Below are positions 17,149 to 25,755 of a DNA stretch of 64,000 nt, piece after piece. Both the position numbers and the translations under genes were made by a program. The notes beneath the pieces were generated by a model. It was not told the origin of the DNA, did no database searches, and worked only from the letters and a program-made list of their open reading frames with translations. Origin of the DNA: GCA-2748575 sp965222725 (GTDB lineage Bacteria > Pseudomonadota > Gammaproteobacteria > Pseudomonadales > Ketobacteraceae); NCBI GenBank assembly GCA_965222725.1, contig OZ244969.1, positions 5,952,001 through 6,016,000 on the forward strand, read 5' to 3'. Each line of letters opens with the position of its first letter. Positions within the stretch are counted from its first letter, which is position 1.

Positions 17149-17631
17149 TTAAAGCTGTACGGGCCACAGCTTTTGTTTGGATTTATCGTACTCTTCCCAC
17201 AGGGTTTTATAGCTTTTATCCAGCTCCGGATGAATCTCATCACCGGCAATTTCTGACAGAGGCAACAACACAAACGCGTTTTTGGTGATTTCGTCCCGGG
17301 GCAACACCACACCATCCTCTTCGCCGGCAAAGTCACCGTAAGTCAGAATATCAATATCCAGCGTTCGTGAGCTGAACTTGGGGCCACCGCGTACACGGCC
17401 GTTGTCATCTTCAATACGTTTGATCTGCGCCTGCAGTTCGCCGATGGAAAACTCCGTATCCAGGCCCACCACCAGGTTGTAAAAAGGATCACCCTCAAAC
17501 CCCACGGCTTCACTTTCGTACACCTGGGATAGCAGCAACTGGCCGAACAACGCCGACAATTCATGCAGCGCATTGCGAATATGTTTATGGCGATCGATAT
17601 TGCTGCCCAGGCTCAGATACACACGGCTCAT
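17149..17631 (-). CDS. folK: 6-hydroxymethyl-7,8-dihydropterin pyrophosphokinase
   Basis: Transfers pyrophosphate from ATP to hydroxymethyl-dihydropterin, the step before dihydropteroate synthesis in folate biosynthesis. The 160-residue protein has the family start YLSLGSNIDRHKHI, the FYNLVVGLDT strand, and the catalytic loop and substrate segment FSSRTLDIDILTYGD, with VVLPRDEITKNAFVLLPL afterwards. It overlaps the stop of folB by four bases, giving a folB-folK operon. It converges on the pteridine reductase gene. Confidence 0.95.
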   Translation of the reverse strand: MSRVYLSLGSNIDRHKHIRNALHELSALFGQLLLSQVYESEAVGFEGDPFYNLVVGLDTEFSIGELQAQIKRIEDDNGRVRGGPKFSSRTLDIDILTYGDFAGEEDGVVLPRDEITKNAFVLLPLSEIAGDEIHPELDKSYKTLWEEYDKSKQKLWPVQL

Positions 17632-17996
17632 GCCGGTTTTTCTCCCCGCTCAATAATCACACCCACATCCTGGGACCCACGTACGGCACCCGGCTTGCTT
17701 AAACGTAACCGCAACCAGGGCACGGAAAACTCCTCGCGTACAACGGCAGCCACTTTTTCCGCCAGGGTTTCCACCAACTGAAAGTCATTTTCTTCCACAA
17801 AGGCAATCACCCGCTTGGCAATGGTTTTATAGTCCAGTGCATCATCGATGTGATCGCTGGCAGCGGCTTTGGTAATGTCCGTCGCCATTTCCAGATCGAT
17901 ACTCACGGTTTGCTTGATACTGCGTTCCCAGTCGAAAATTCCGATCACGGTCTGAATCTTTAAATCTCGTATATAAACAATATCCATCTTTTTCAT
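17628..17996 (-). CDS. folB: Dihydroneopterin aldolase
   Basis: Cleaves dihydroneopterin to hydroxymethyl-dihydropterin and glycolaldehyde in folate synthesis. The sequence MDIVYIRDLKIQTVIGIFDW and the C-terminal LSKPGAVRGSQDVGVIIERG are diagnostic. Two nearby ATGs are possible: 17996 (MKKMDIVY, with GAGTGG just before it) and 17987 (MDIVY, which matches the E. coli start). The longer one is listed for its better ribosome-binding site. It is the first gene of the folB-folK pair and divergent from plsY. Confidence 0.93.
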   Translation of the reverse strand: MKKMDIVYIRDLKIQTVIGIFDWERSIKQTVSIDLEMATDITKAAASDHIDDALDYKTIAKRVIAFVEENDFQLVETLAEKVAAVVREEFSVPWLRLRLSKPGAVRGSQDVGVIIERGEKPA

Positions 17997-18092
17997 ACCA
18001 CTCATTGTTTGTGGGCAGCCTACCACTCCCCACCGGATTCGCAAACTGGTCAACCTGAAATGAATCGGGCATGATGTGACCAAAACGACGAT

Positions 18093-18869
<777 letters not shown>

Positions 18870-18886
18870 CCTGCCGGCCACAAACC

Positions 18887-19921
18887 TCAACGACTGGGCT
18901 GATCCAGCTCCGACAAAGGCCAGCGGGCCCGGGTTCTTACCGATAAGGGCGCCCGCTCGCCCGCCAGCAACCGTTGGCAACCGGCATAGGCAATCATGGC
19001 GCCGTTGTCGGTGCAGTATTTCAGGCCGGGATAGAAAACCGTCGCCCGCTCCTTTTTCAGGGCTGCCTGCAGCTTTTCCCGCAAGCGCAGATTGGCACTC
19101 ACACCACCGGCAATAATCAGGCGCTTCAGCCCGGTTTCCCGCAAGGCCCGGCGACACTTGATCACCAGCGTATCCACCACCGCCTCCTGGAACGCCGCGG
19201 CAATATCGGCACGGGTCTGATCATCCAGTTCACCGGCTTCAGCCTGATGGCGGTTAATCGTGTTCAGGGTAAAGGTTTTCAGGCCACTGAAACTGAAATC
19301 CAGCCCGGGCCTGTCCGTCATGGGGCGGGGAAATTTGTAGCGGGTCACATCCCCCTGATCCGCCAGGGCAGCTACCCGCGGGCCACCGGGATACCCCAGC
19401 TCCAGCATCTTGGCCACCTTGTCAAAGGCTTCACCGGCGGCATCATCCACGGATTCTCCCAGGATTTCGTATTCGCCAATGGCATCCACCTTTACCAGCT
19501 GGGTATGCCCACCACTCACCAGCAGCGCCACAAAGGGCATTTCCGGAGCGGTTTCCTCCAGCATGGGGGCCAGCAGGTGGCCCTCCATATGGTGCGCCTC
19601 CACGGCCGGCACCCCCAGGCCAAAAGCAATGGCCCGGCCGGCGCTGGCACCCACCATCAGCGCCCCCAGCAGACCCGGCCCGGCGGTATAGGCCACGCCA
19701 TTAATGTCGTGCTTGTCGATACCGGCGTTAGTAATCACTTCGCTGATCAGGGGAATCACCTTGCGCACATGATCCCGCGATGCCAGCTCCGGCACCACAC
19801 CACCGTAGGTTTCATGCAGCTCCACCTGGCTGTAGAGCACGTCTGCCAGCAGCCCGCGCTCGCTGCAGTACAGCGCCACACCGGTTTCATCACAGGAAGA
19901 TTCAATACCTAGGACTATCAT
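18887..19921 (-). CDS. tsaD: tRNA threonylcarbamoyladenosine transferase subunit TsaD
   Basis: Catalytic subunit that transfers threonylcarbamoyl from the TC-AMP intermediate to A37 of ANN-decoding tRNAs, acting with TsaB and TsaE. The 344-residue protein begins MIVLGIESSCDETGVALY and has the metal site VEAHHMEGH, LLVSGGHTQLV and the C-terminal GGVSANLRLREKL and YCTDNGAMIAYAG segments. Length is normal. It is divergent from rpsU, a very common arrangement in gammaproteobacteria. Confidence 0.96.
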   Translation of the reverse strand: MIVLGIESSCDETGVALYCSERGLLADVLYSQVELHETYGGVVPELASRDHVRKVIPLISEVITNAGIDKHDINGVAYTAGPGLLGALMVGASAGRAIAFGLGVPAVEAHHMEGHLLAPMLEETAPEMPFVALLVSGGHTQLVKVDAIGEYEILGESVDDAAGEAFDKVAKMLELGYPGGPRVAALADQGDVTRYKFPRPMTDRPGLDFSFSGLKTFTLNTINRHQAEAGELDDQTRADIAAAFQEAVVDTLVIKCRRALRETGLKRLIIAGGVSANLRLREKLQAALKKERATVFYPGLKYCTDNGAMIAYAGCQRLLAGERAPLSVRTRARWPLSELDQPSR

Positions 19922-20167
19922 TAATCAGGGCCACCTGAGCCAGCTTGAACGGGATTTGGGCAGCACAATACCAGCCTTTTTAAGTTTTGCAATTCTTAAC
20001 CGATAGCTATAAAATGCGTGCCCTCTCGATGCGGGGGAGCCCGCTCGCGCCCGCTCCAGGCGTTTTACCCGGTAACTGTTGTTGTAAACTGCGGTTACTG
20101 TCCAAAACCGGCTGGAGCCAAGCAAAGAACCCGATTGAACAGAATTTACAGGTAAAAGGTGTTTTGA

Positions 20168-20383
20168 ATGCCACAGGTAAGAGTTAAAGATAACGAACCA
20201 TTTGATATCGCGCTGCGCCGCTTCAAGCGTTCCTGCGAAAAAGCCGGTGTTCTGGCAGAAGTACGTCGTCGTGAGTTTTATGAAAAACCCACACAAGTAC
20301 GCAAGCGTAAAGCTGCCGCCGCTGTTAAGCGTCACGCGAAGAAAATGGCTCGTGAGCTTCAGCGCCGTAAGCGTCTATACTAG
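20168..20383 (+). CDS. rpsU: 30S ribosomal protein S21
   Basis: This 71-residue basic protein (MPQVRVKDNEPFDIALRRF, ending ELQRRKRLY) is S21, involved in mRNA binding and initiation on the small subunit. The start follows AAAGGTGTTTTGA. It heads the classical macromolecular synthesis cluster here (rpsU, yqeY-like, dnaG, rpoD), with a terminator between rpsU and the next gene that would attenuate readthrough. Confidence 0.97.
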   Translation: MPQVRVKDNEPFDIALRRFKRSCEKAGVLAEVRRREFYEKPTQVRKRKAAAAVKRHAKKMARELQRRKRLY

Positions 20384-20428
20384 TCTCTCGTTGGCTACAC
20401 ACTAGCAAAAACCTTTTACTCTTTGCTT

Positions 20429-20466
20429 AAACGCCGATCAGGTTTACCTGCTTCGGCGTTTTGTGT
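20429..20466 (+). terminator. Rho-independent terminator after rpsU
   Basis: A 9-bp stem (AAACGCCGA at 20429-20437 with TCGGCGTTT at 20453-20461) has an inner CAGG/CCTG dyad in the loop and a T-rich tail. Its position between rpsU and the downstream genes suggests partial termination in the rpsU-dnaG-rpoD cluster. Confidence 0.75.
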
Positions 20467-20537
20467 TTGCTAAAGAAAATTCGGAAACACCACAAAGGCA
20501 GCCGTAAGCTGTTGATTTTATTCAGGGGAACATCGCC

Positions 20538-20984
20538 ATGTCGACCATCAAGGAGCAACTGAACCAGTCCGTCAAAGATGCCATGCGCGCCAAGGACAAA
20601 GTCCGCCTCGGCACTCTGCGAATGGCCACCGCGGCCATCAAGCAGATTGAGGTGGATGAACGCATCGAAGTGGACGATACCCGCACCCTGGCCGTTCTGG
20701 ACAAGCTGATCAAGCAACGTAAAGACGCGGCCACCCAGTTCAAAGACGCCAACCGCGAAGATCTGGCCCAGCAGGAGCTGCTGGAAGCCGACATCCTGCA
20801 GGAATTCATGCCCCGGGCCCTGAGCGAAGGGGAAGTGAACGCCCTGATCGACAAGGCCATCAGCGAAAGCGGCGCCGAATCCATGAAAGACATGGGCAAG
20901 GTCATGGCCATCCTGAAGCCCCAGATCCAGGGCCGCGCCGATATGGGCCAGGTGTCCGGGGCCGTTAAATCCCGCCTGAGCTAA
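20538..20984 (+). CDS. GatB/YqeY domain protein
   Basis: This 148-residue helical protein (STIKEQLNQSVKDAMRAKDKVRLGTLRM, ending MGQVSGAVKSRLS) matches the YqeY family, which resembles the tRNA-binding tail of the GatB amidotransferase subunit. Its precise function is not established. The start has an AGGGGAACATCGCC leader. Location between rpsU and dnaG is conserved in many gammaproteobacteria. Confidence 0.92.
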   Translation: MSTIKEQLNQSVKDAMRAKDKVRLGTLRMATAAIKQIEVDERIEVDDTRTLAVLDKLIKQRKDAATQFKDANREDLAQQELLEADILQEFMPRALSEGEVNALIDKAISESGAESMKDMGKVMAILKPQIQGRADMGQVSGAVKSRLS

Positions 20985-21005
20985 CTCAGGACCCAATCGC
21001 AATTT

Positions 21006-22964
21006 ATGGCAGGGAGAATACCCGAGCACTTTATTGACGATATTATTGCCCGAACCGACCTTGTGGAACTCATTAACAGCCGGGTTCCCCTGAAACGTTC
21101 GGGCAAGAACTATGCTGCCTGTTGCCCTTTCCATCAGGAAAAAACCCCTAGTTTTACCGTAAGCCCGCAAAAGCAGTTTTATTACTGCTTTGGTTGCGGC
21201 GCCAGCGGCAATGCCGTGGGCTTTTTGATGGACTACGAACGCCTGGGGTTTGTGGATGCGGTGGAACAGCTGGCCAAGCTCCACAGCGTGGAAATACCCC
21301 GGGAAAACGACGGCAACTTTCAGCAACAGCAAAACCTGAAACCTCTGTACAACCTGCTGGAAAAAGCCAGCGAGTTCTACCAGGCCCAACTCAAGAACCC
21401 GCAGGTAAGGGAAAAGGCCATTTCCTACCTGAAACGCCGGGGCCTGACCGGCGAAACCGCCAAACAGTTTGCCATTGGCTACGCCCCGGCCGGCTGGGAC
21501 AACCTGATCAAACACCTGAATGCGGACGACAAGCAAAAAGAGCTGCTGGTGATGGCCGGGCTGGCGGTAAAAAACGACCGTGGCCGCATTTACGACCGTT
21601 TTCGCGATCGCATCATGTTCCCTATCCGCGATCCCCGCGGCCGCACCATCGGCTTTGGCGGCCGGGTGCTGGGCGACGACAAACCCAAATACCTGAACTC
21701 CCCGGAAACCCCGGTATTCCACAAAAGCCGGGAGCTGTACGGCCTGTACGAAGCCCGCCAGCAGCGCACCAAAATCACCAAACACCTTGTGGTGGAAGGC
21801 TACATGGACGTGGTGGCCCTGGCCCAGTTCGGCATTCACTACGCCGTCGCCACCCTGGGCACCGCCAGCAATCAGGAACATCTGGAAAAGCTGTTCAAGC
21901 AGGTGAATCAGGTGGTGTTCTGCTTTGATGGCGACGAAGCCGGCCGCAACGCCGCCAAGCGGGCCCTGGATAATGCGATACCGACCCTGAAAGACGGCCG
22001 GGAAGTGAAATTCCTGTTCCTGCCGGAAGGAGAAGACCCGGACACCATGGTGCGCCAGCAGGGCCCGGAAGTGTTCGAAGACCTGGTAAAACACGCTCAG
22101 CCGCTATCGGAATTCTTTTACCAGAGCCTGAGCGAGGACCTGGACACCAACACCCTGGACGGCAAAGCCCGCCTGGCCAAACTGGCCGCCCCCCACATCG
22201 AACGGATTCCCAAGGGCATTTTCCGCCAGCTGATGCTGGACCGCCTGGCCAGCATTACCGAGCTGTCCAGCACCGCGCTGGAAGAAAACCTGCAGGAAGC
22301 CCCGGCCCCCATCAGCACCCAGCCCCCTCCGCCAGCGGACATGGAAGGCTACGACCAGCTACAGGGCGGCTACGAGGCACCGGATGGCTACCCGGCAGAC
22401 GCCTTTCCACCGGAGTACGGCGGCTTTGAGCAACCGTTTCCCCAGAAGCAGCCTTTTAAAAAGGGCAAAAAGGGACAGTGGAAGGGCAAAAAAGGAGCTT
22501 TCGGCAAAGGCTTTGGCAACAGGGACCAGTTCTTTAAAAGCGAGGCTGCACCGGTCACTTCCCTGGTGGACAGCATTATCCGACTGACTCTTCACTCCCC
22601 CCGGGACGCGGCCCAGCATCAGTTGCCCGCCCACGTGGAAGCCTTGTCATCGCCTTTTACCGGGCTGCTGCAGGATGTGTTTGCTGAACTGAAAAACCGC
22701 CCGGAAATCTCTACCGCCAGCCTGCTGATGCGCTGGCACGACTCCCCCGACGGGGAACATCTGGCGGCCCTGGCTGCCAAAGAGTTCCTGCTGGACGACG
22801 AACTGCAAACGGAGGAACTGCAGCACGCCCTAAAGCGATTAGAGTTTGCCATTGTGGAAGCACAGCTGGAGGCATTGATCGCCGAGGGAGCACAAGACAA
22901 GACGAAACTGAGAGAGCTACTAAACTTAAAAAGATCGTTATCTGAAAAACCAGAGAAATCTTGA
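21006..22964 (+). CDS. dnaG: DNA primase
   Basis: Synthesises RNA primers at the replication fork. The 652-residue protein has the N-terminal zinc-binding domain (CCPFHQEKTPSF and FYYCFGCGASGNAVGF), the TOPRIM polymerase core (VVEGYMDVVAL, then FCFDGDEAGRNAA) and a C-terminal helicase-binding domain from about residue 515. The linker between core and C-terminal domain (about residues 435-510) is low complexity, Pro/Tyr-rich and then Lys/Gly-rich (KKGKKGQWKGKKG), longer than is typical. Confidence 0.97.
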   Translation: MAGRIPEHFIDDIIARTDLVELINSRVPLKRSGKNYAACCPFHQEKTPSFTVSPQKQFYYCFGCGASGNAVGFLMDYERLGFVDAVEQLAKLHSVEIPRENDGNFQQQQNLKPLYNLLEKASEFYQAQLKNPQVREKAISYLKRRGLTGETAKQFAIGYAPAGWDNLIKHLNADDKQKELLVMAGLAVKNDRGRIYDRFRDRIMFPIRDPRGRTIGFGGRVLGDDKPKYLNSPETPVFHKSRELYGLYEARQQRTKITKHLVVEGYMDVVALAQFGIHYAVATLGTASNQEHLEKLFKQVNQVVFCFDGDEAGRNAAKRALDNAIPTLKDGREVKFLFLPEGEDPDTMVRQQGPEVFEDLVKHAQPLSEFFYQSLSEDLDTNTLDGKARLAKLAAPHIERIPKGIFRQLMLDRLASITELSSTALEENLQEAPAPISTQPPPPADMEGYDQLQGGYEAPDGYPADAFPPEYGGFEQPFPQKQPFKKGKKGQWKGKKGAFGKGFGNRDQFFKSEAAPVTSLVDSIIRLTLHSPRDAAQHQLPAHVEALSSPFTGLLQDVFAELKNRPEISTASLLMRWHDSPDGEHLAALAAKEFLLDDELQTEELQHALKRLEFAIVEAQLEALIAEGAQDKTKLRELLNLKRSLSEKPEKS

Positions 22965-23072
22965 AATCCCGGGTTGAAATCAGGGGGATAGCCCCCACAT
23001 AGAAGGGTTGCAACCCGACCCGCGCCCTGCCGGCACTCATGCCGCTCCTCAGGCGCCATTCAAGACATCTGC

Positions 23073-23101
23073 TAGCATCAGATAGCCGATTCCACTATAA
23101 T
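23073..23101 (+). promoter_or_regulatory. Probable rpoD promoter -10 element
   Basis: A perfect TATAAT lies at 23096-23101 in the dnaG-rpoD gap, 43 bp before the rpoD ATG. The -35 region at 17-bp spacing (TAGCAT, 23073-23078) is poor. The gap of 179 bp has no other gene. A separate promoter for rpoD inside this cluster is common in relatives. Confidence 0.45.
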
Positions 23102-23143
23102 GCCGCGTTTGTTCGCGCACCTTGATCAAGTAATGGGCATTAC

Positions 23144-25003
23144 ATGAGCGATAAAGAACAGCAGAAATCGCAGCTTAAAGATTTAATTAACCGTGGTAAA
23201 GACCAAGGCTTCCTGACGTATGCCGAAGTCAACGACCACCTGCCTGCCGATATCACCGATCCCGACCAGATCGAGGATATCATCGGCATGATTAATGACA
23301 TGGGCATTCCTGTCCATGAACAAGCTCCCGATAGTGATGAATTACTGCTAAGCGACACCTCCAGCAGCACCGATGAAGACGCTGCCGAGGAAGCCGCTGC
23401 AGCCCTCGCCTCCGTTGAAAGCGAGCCCGGCAGAACCACCGACCCGGTGCGTATGTACATGCGCGAAATGGGTACGGTAGAACTGCTCACCCGCGAAGGC
23501 GAAATCGTTATCGCCAAACGCATCGAAGAAGGCACCCGCCAGGTACTGCACGCCCTCGCCTACTGGCCAGGCAGCGTTACCCGCGTAGTGGGTGAATACA
23601 CCCGCGTATGCGAAGAAGAGCGCCGCATTACCGACGTGATCAGTGGCTACCTCAACTACGACGAGGAAGAAGCCCCACCACCGGAAGCCAATTTTGAAGC
23701 CGCCGCCCGCAACAGTCGTGATGATTCTGATGACAATGAAGAAGACGATGATGACGATGATGATGACGACGAGCTGGACGGCGATCTGGACCCGGAAGAA
23801 GCCCGCGAGCGCTTTGGCAACCTGGAAGACCTGTTCAAGAAAGCCGAAACCGCCATCAGCAAACACGGCCGCGACTCCAAGCGAGCCGGCACAGCGCTGG
23901 AAAAACTGGCCGACGACTTCGTTACCTTCAAACTGGTACCCCGCCTGTTTGACGAACTGGTAAGAGACATTCGCGATACGCTGGAAAGCGTGCGCAACGC
24001 CGAGCGGGAAATCATGCACATCTGCGTGCGCCGCTGCAAAATGCCACGCAAGATCTTTATCAAGGAATTCCCCGGCAGCGAAGTGGACATGGAATGGGTG
24101 GCCAAGCAGATTGCCAAAGGCAAAGACTTTTCCACCGCCCTGGAAAGACACCGCGACGAAATCGAGCGCCTGCAGCGCCGCATGCTGGAAATCGAAACCC
24201 ATGTTGGCCTGACGATTCCTGAAATCAAGGAAATCAACCGTCGCATGTCCATCGGCGAAGCCAAAGCCCGCCGCGCCAAGAAAGAAATGGTAGAGGCTAA
24301 CCTGCGTCTGGTTATCTCCATCGCCAAAAAATACACCAACCGTGGTCTGCAGTTCCTGGACCTGATTCAGGAAGGCAACATCGGCCTGATGAAAGCGGTA
24401 GACAAGTTTGAATATCGCCGCGGTTACAAGTTCTCGACCTATGCCACCTGGTGGATCCGGCAGGCCATTACCCGCTCCATCGCGGACCAGGCCCGCACCA
24501 TCCGTATTCCGGTGCATATGATTGAAACCATCAACAAGCTGAACCGCGTATCACGCCAGATGCTCCAGGAAATGGGCCGCGAGCCGACACCGGAAGAACT
24601 GGGTATTCGCCTGGAAATGCCGGAAGACAAGGTTCGCAAGGTACTGAAAATCGCCAAAGAACCTATCTCCATGGAAACCCCCATCGGTGACGATGAAGAT
24701 TCTCATCTGGGCGATTTTATCGAGGACATCAACATCCTTTCGCCAGTGGACACGGCAACAGCCGAAGGCCTGCGGGAAACCACCCGCGAGGTTCTAGCCG
24801 GCCTGACCGCCCGCGAAGCGAAAGTCCTCAGCATGCGGTTCGGTATCGACATGAACACCGACCACACGCTGGAAGAAGTAGGCAAGCAGTTCGACGTAAC
24901 CCGGGAACGGATTCGTCAGATCGAAGCCAAAGCCCTGCGCAAACTGCGCCACCCCAGCCGCTCCGAACAGCTCCGCAGCTTCCTGGACGGCGGCGAAGGC
25001 TAA
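23144..25003 (+). CDS. rpoD: RNA polymerase sigma-70 factor RpoD
   Basis: Primary sigma factor. The 619-residue protein has region 1.1 at the N-terminus, region 1.2 (DPVRMYMREMGTVELLTREGE), the non-conserved region with an acidic Asp/Glu run near residues 195-208, region 2 (NLRLVISIAKKYTNRGLQFLDLIQEGN, YKFSTYATWWIRQAI), region 3 and region 4.2 (TLEEVGKQFDVTRERIRQIEAKALRKLRHP). Length and order are normal. A strong terminator follows 15 bp after the stop. Confidence 0.98.
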   Translation: MSDKEQQKSQLKDLINRGKDQGFLTYAEVNDHLPADITDPDQIEDIIGMINDMGIPVHEQAPDSDELLLSDTSSSTDEDAAEEAAAALASVESEPGRTTDPVRMYMREMGTVELLTREGEIVIAKRIEEGTRQVLHALAYWPGSVTRVVGEYTRVCEEERRITDVISGYLNYDEEEAPPPEANFEAAARNSRDDSDDNEEDDDDDDDDDELDGDLDPEEARERFGNLEDLFKKAETAISKHGRDSKRAGTALEKLADDFVTFKLVPRLFDELVRDIRDTLESVRNAEREIMHICVRRCKMPRKIFIKEFPGSEVDMEWVAKQIAKGKDFSTALERHRDEIERLQRRMLEIETHVGLTIPEIKEINRRMSIGEAKARRAKKEMVEANLRLVISIAKKYTNRGLQFLDLIQEGNIGLMKAVDKFEYRRGYKFSTYATWWIRQAITRSIADQARTIRIPVHMIETINKLNRVSRQMLQEMGREPTPEELGIRLEMPEDKVRKVLKIAKEPISMETPIGDDEDSHLGDFIEDINILSPVDTATAEGLRETTREVLAGLTAREAKVLSMRFGIDMNTDHTLEEVGKQFDVTRERIRQIEAKALRKLRHPSRSEQLRSFLDGGEG

Positions 25004-25017
25004 AAGAAGCAAACTAT

Positions 25018-25056
25018 GGCGCCATGTACTGAAGCTCAGTATAATGGCGCCGTTTT
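25018..25056 (+). terminator. Rho-independent terminator after rpoD
   Basis: A long stem is formed by GGCGCCAT (25018-25025) with ATGGCGCC (25044-25051), extended by TACTGA/TCAGTA across a small bulge, with a 3-nt loop and a GTTTTT tail. It closes the rpsU-dnaG-rpoD cluster. Confidence 0.9.
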
Positions 25057-25092
25057 TATTTCCGGACTAGATGTATTAGTTCGATACTCAAA

Positions 25093-25169
25093 GGGCCCGT
25101 AGCTCAGTTGGTTAGAGCATCCGACTCATAATCGGCAGGTCGACAGTTCAAGTCTGTCCGGGCCCACCA
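25093..25169 (+). tRNA. tRNA with CAU anticodon, probably tRNA-Ile2
   Basis: The 77-nt cloverleaf has a 7-bp acceptor stem (GGGCCCG with CGGGCCC), a D-arm (AGCTCAGTTGGTTAGAGC), anticodon loop CTCATAA (anticodon CAT), a TTCAAGTC T-loop and an encoded CCA end. The anticodon-stem and T-loop bases resemble E. coli ileX more than elongator tRNA-Met, so it likely reads AUA after lysidine modification; tRNA-Met cannot be excluded. The accessory island begins directly downstream, suggesting the tRNA marks an integration hotspot. Confidence 0.93.
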
Positions 25170-25528
25170 TTTCAAGCATCCGCCAGCCTCCTGTGGTATT
25201 GAAACCATAACTTGGCCGCTTTGGCCACATTATGCTTCCATAGGTAAGCAAAGTTGGGGCTCTACCCCGCTTTCAATTCCCAGCAACTCCAGTCTGCACT
25301 CTGCAAGCACTACCTACGTCTATTACTTTTTCTACCCAGATCCACCTTTCTGCTACCCAGTCCAAAAACGCGTAACCTCGCGCACTTTAGACAAGTTTCA
25401 GTCCATTTTTGGATGCCAATCCCACATAATGTAATTTCAACCAACAAAATAACATGCAAATGCAAATTTCGTGGTATGCTCCAAATACCTTCCCTAGCCG
25501 CTAGATCCAGACTGATAGAGACACAGCT
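25170..25528. other. 359-bp junction between tRNA and island
   Basis: No gene is supported. Base composition shifts from GC-rich backbone to AT-rich island here. It holds a 17-bp sequence at 25226-25242 that resembles repeated motifs at 47.6 kb (listed separately), and near 25460 a repeated ATGCAA word just before the promoter region of the HTH gene. No second copy of the tRNA 3' end was found in the window. Confidence 0.5.
25226..25242 (+). repeat. Island-edge motif similar to the 47.6-kb repeats
   Basis: CACATTATGCTTCCATA differs at two of 17 positions from CACGTTATGCTTACATA at 47631-47647, and is in the same orientation. It lies 57 bp after the tRNA. It could be a recombination or transposase-binding site marking the island's left boundary, or coincidence. 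Confidence 0.35.
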
Positions 25529-25726
25529 ATGATCCGTTGTCACCTCGCCCGCATGATGGGCGAACACAAGATGCGTATCGCCGATGTCGCCAGAGAAACC
25601 GGGCTTAGCCGTGTCACAGTGACGCTGCTATATAAAGAAACCGCACAGAAAGTAGATCTGGAAGCTCTCGACAAATTGTGTAAGTTGTTCAATTGCGGGA
25701 TTGGCGAGCTACTTGAGCACGCATAA
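25529..25726 (+). CDS. Small XRE/Cro-type HTH regulator
   Basis: This 65-residue protein is a single HTH domain (KMRIADVARETGLSRVTVTLLYKE, then LDKLCKLFNCGIGELLEHA), similar to compact Cro/CI-type regulators. It lies 29 bp upstream of the phosphorothioation-associated methyltransferase gene on the same strand, so it probably controls that gene and itself. No toxin partner is adjacent. Confidence 0.8.
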   Translation: MIRCHLARMMGEHKMRIADVARETGLSRVTVTLLYKETAQKVDLEALDKLCKLFNCGIGELLEHA

Positions 25727-25755
25727 ACGTGTAACTTATATTACAGGGGCTCAAC

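Noticed and set aside
23720..23775. GAT/GAC-rich tract as a simple-sequence anomaly.
   Set aside because: It encodes the acidic run in the non-conserved region of RpoD, which is ordinary for this protein.
25254..25532. A 92-codon frame between the tRNA and the HTH gene.
   Set aside because: No ribosome-binding site, no domain and composition unlike a protein; it overlaps the HTH start.
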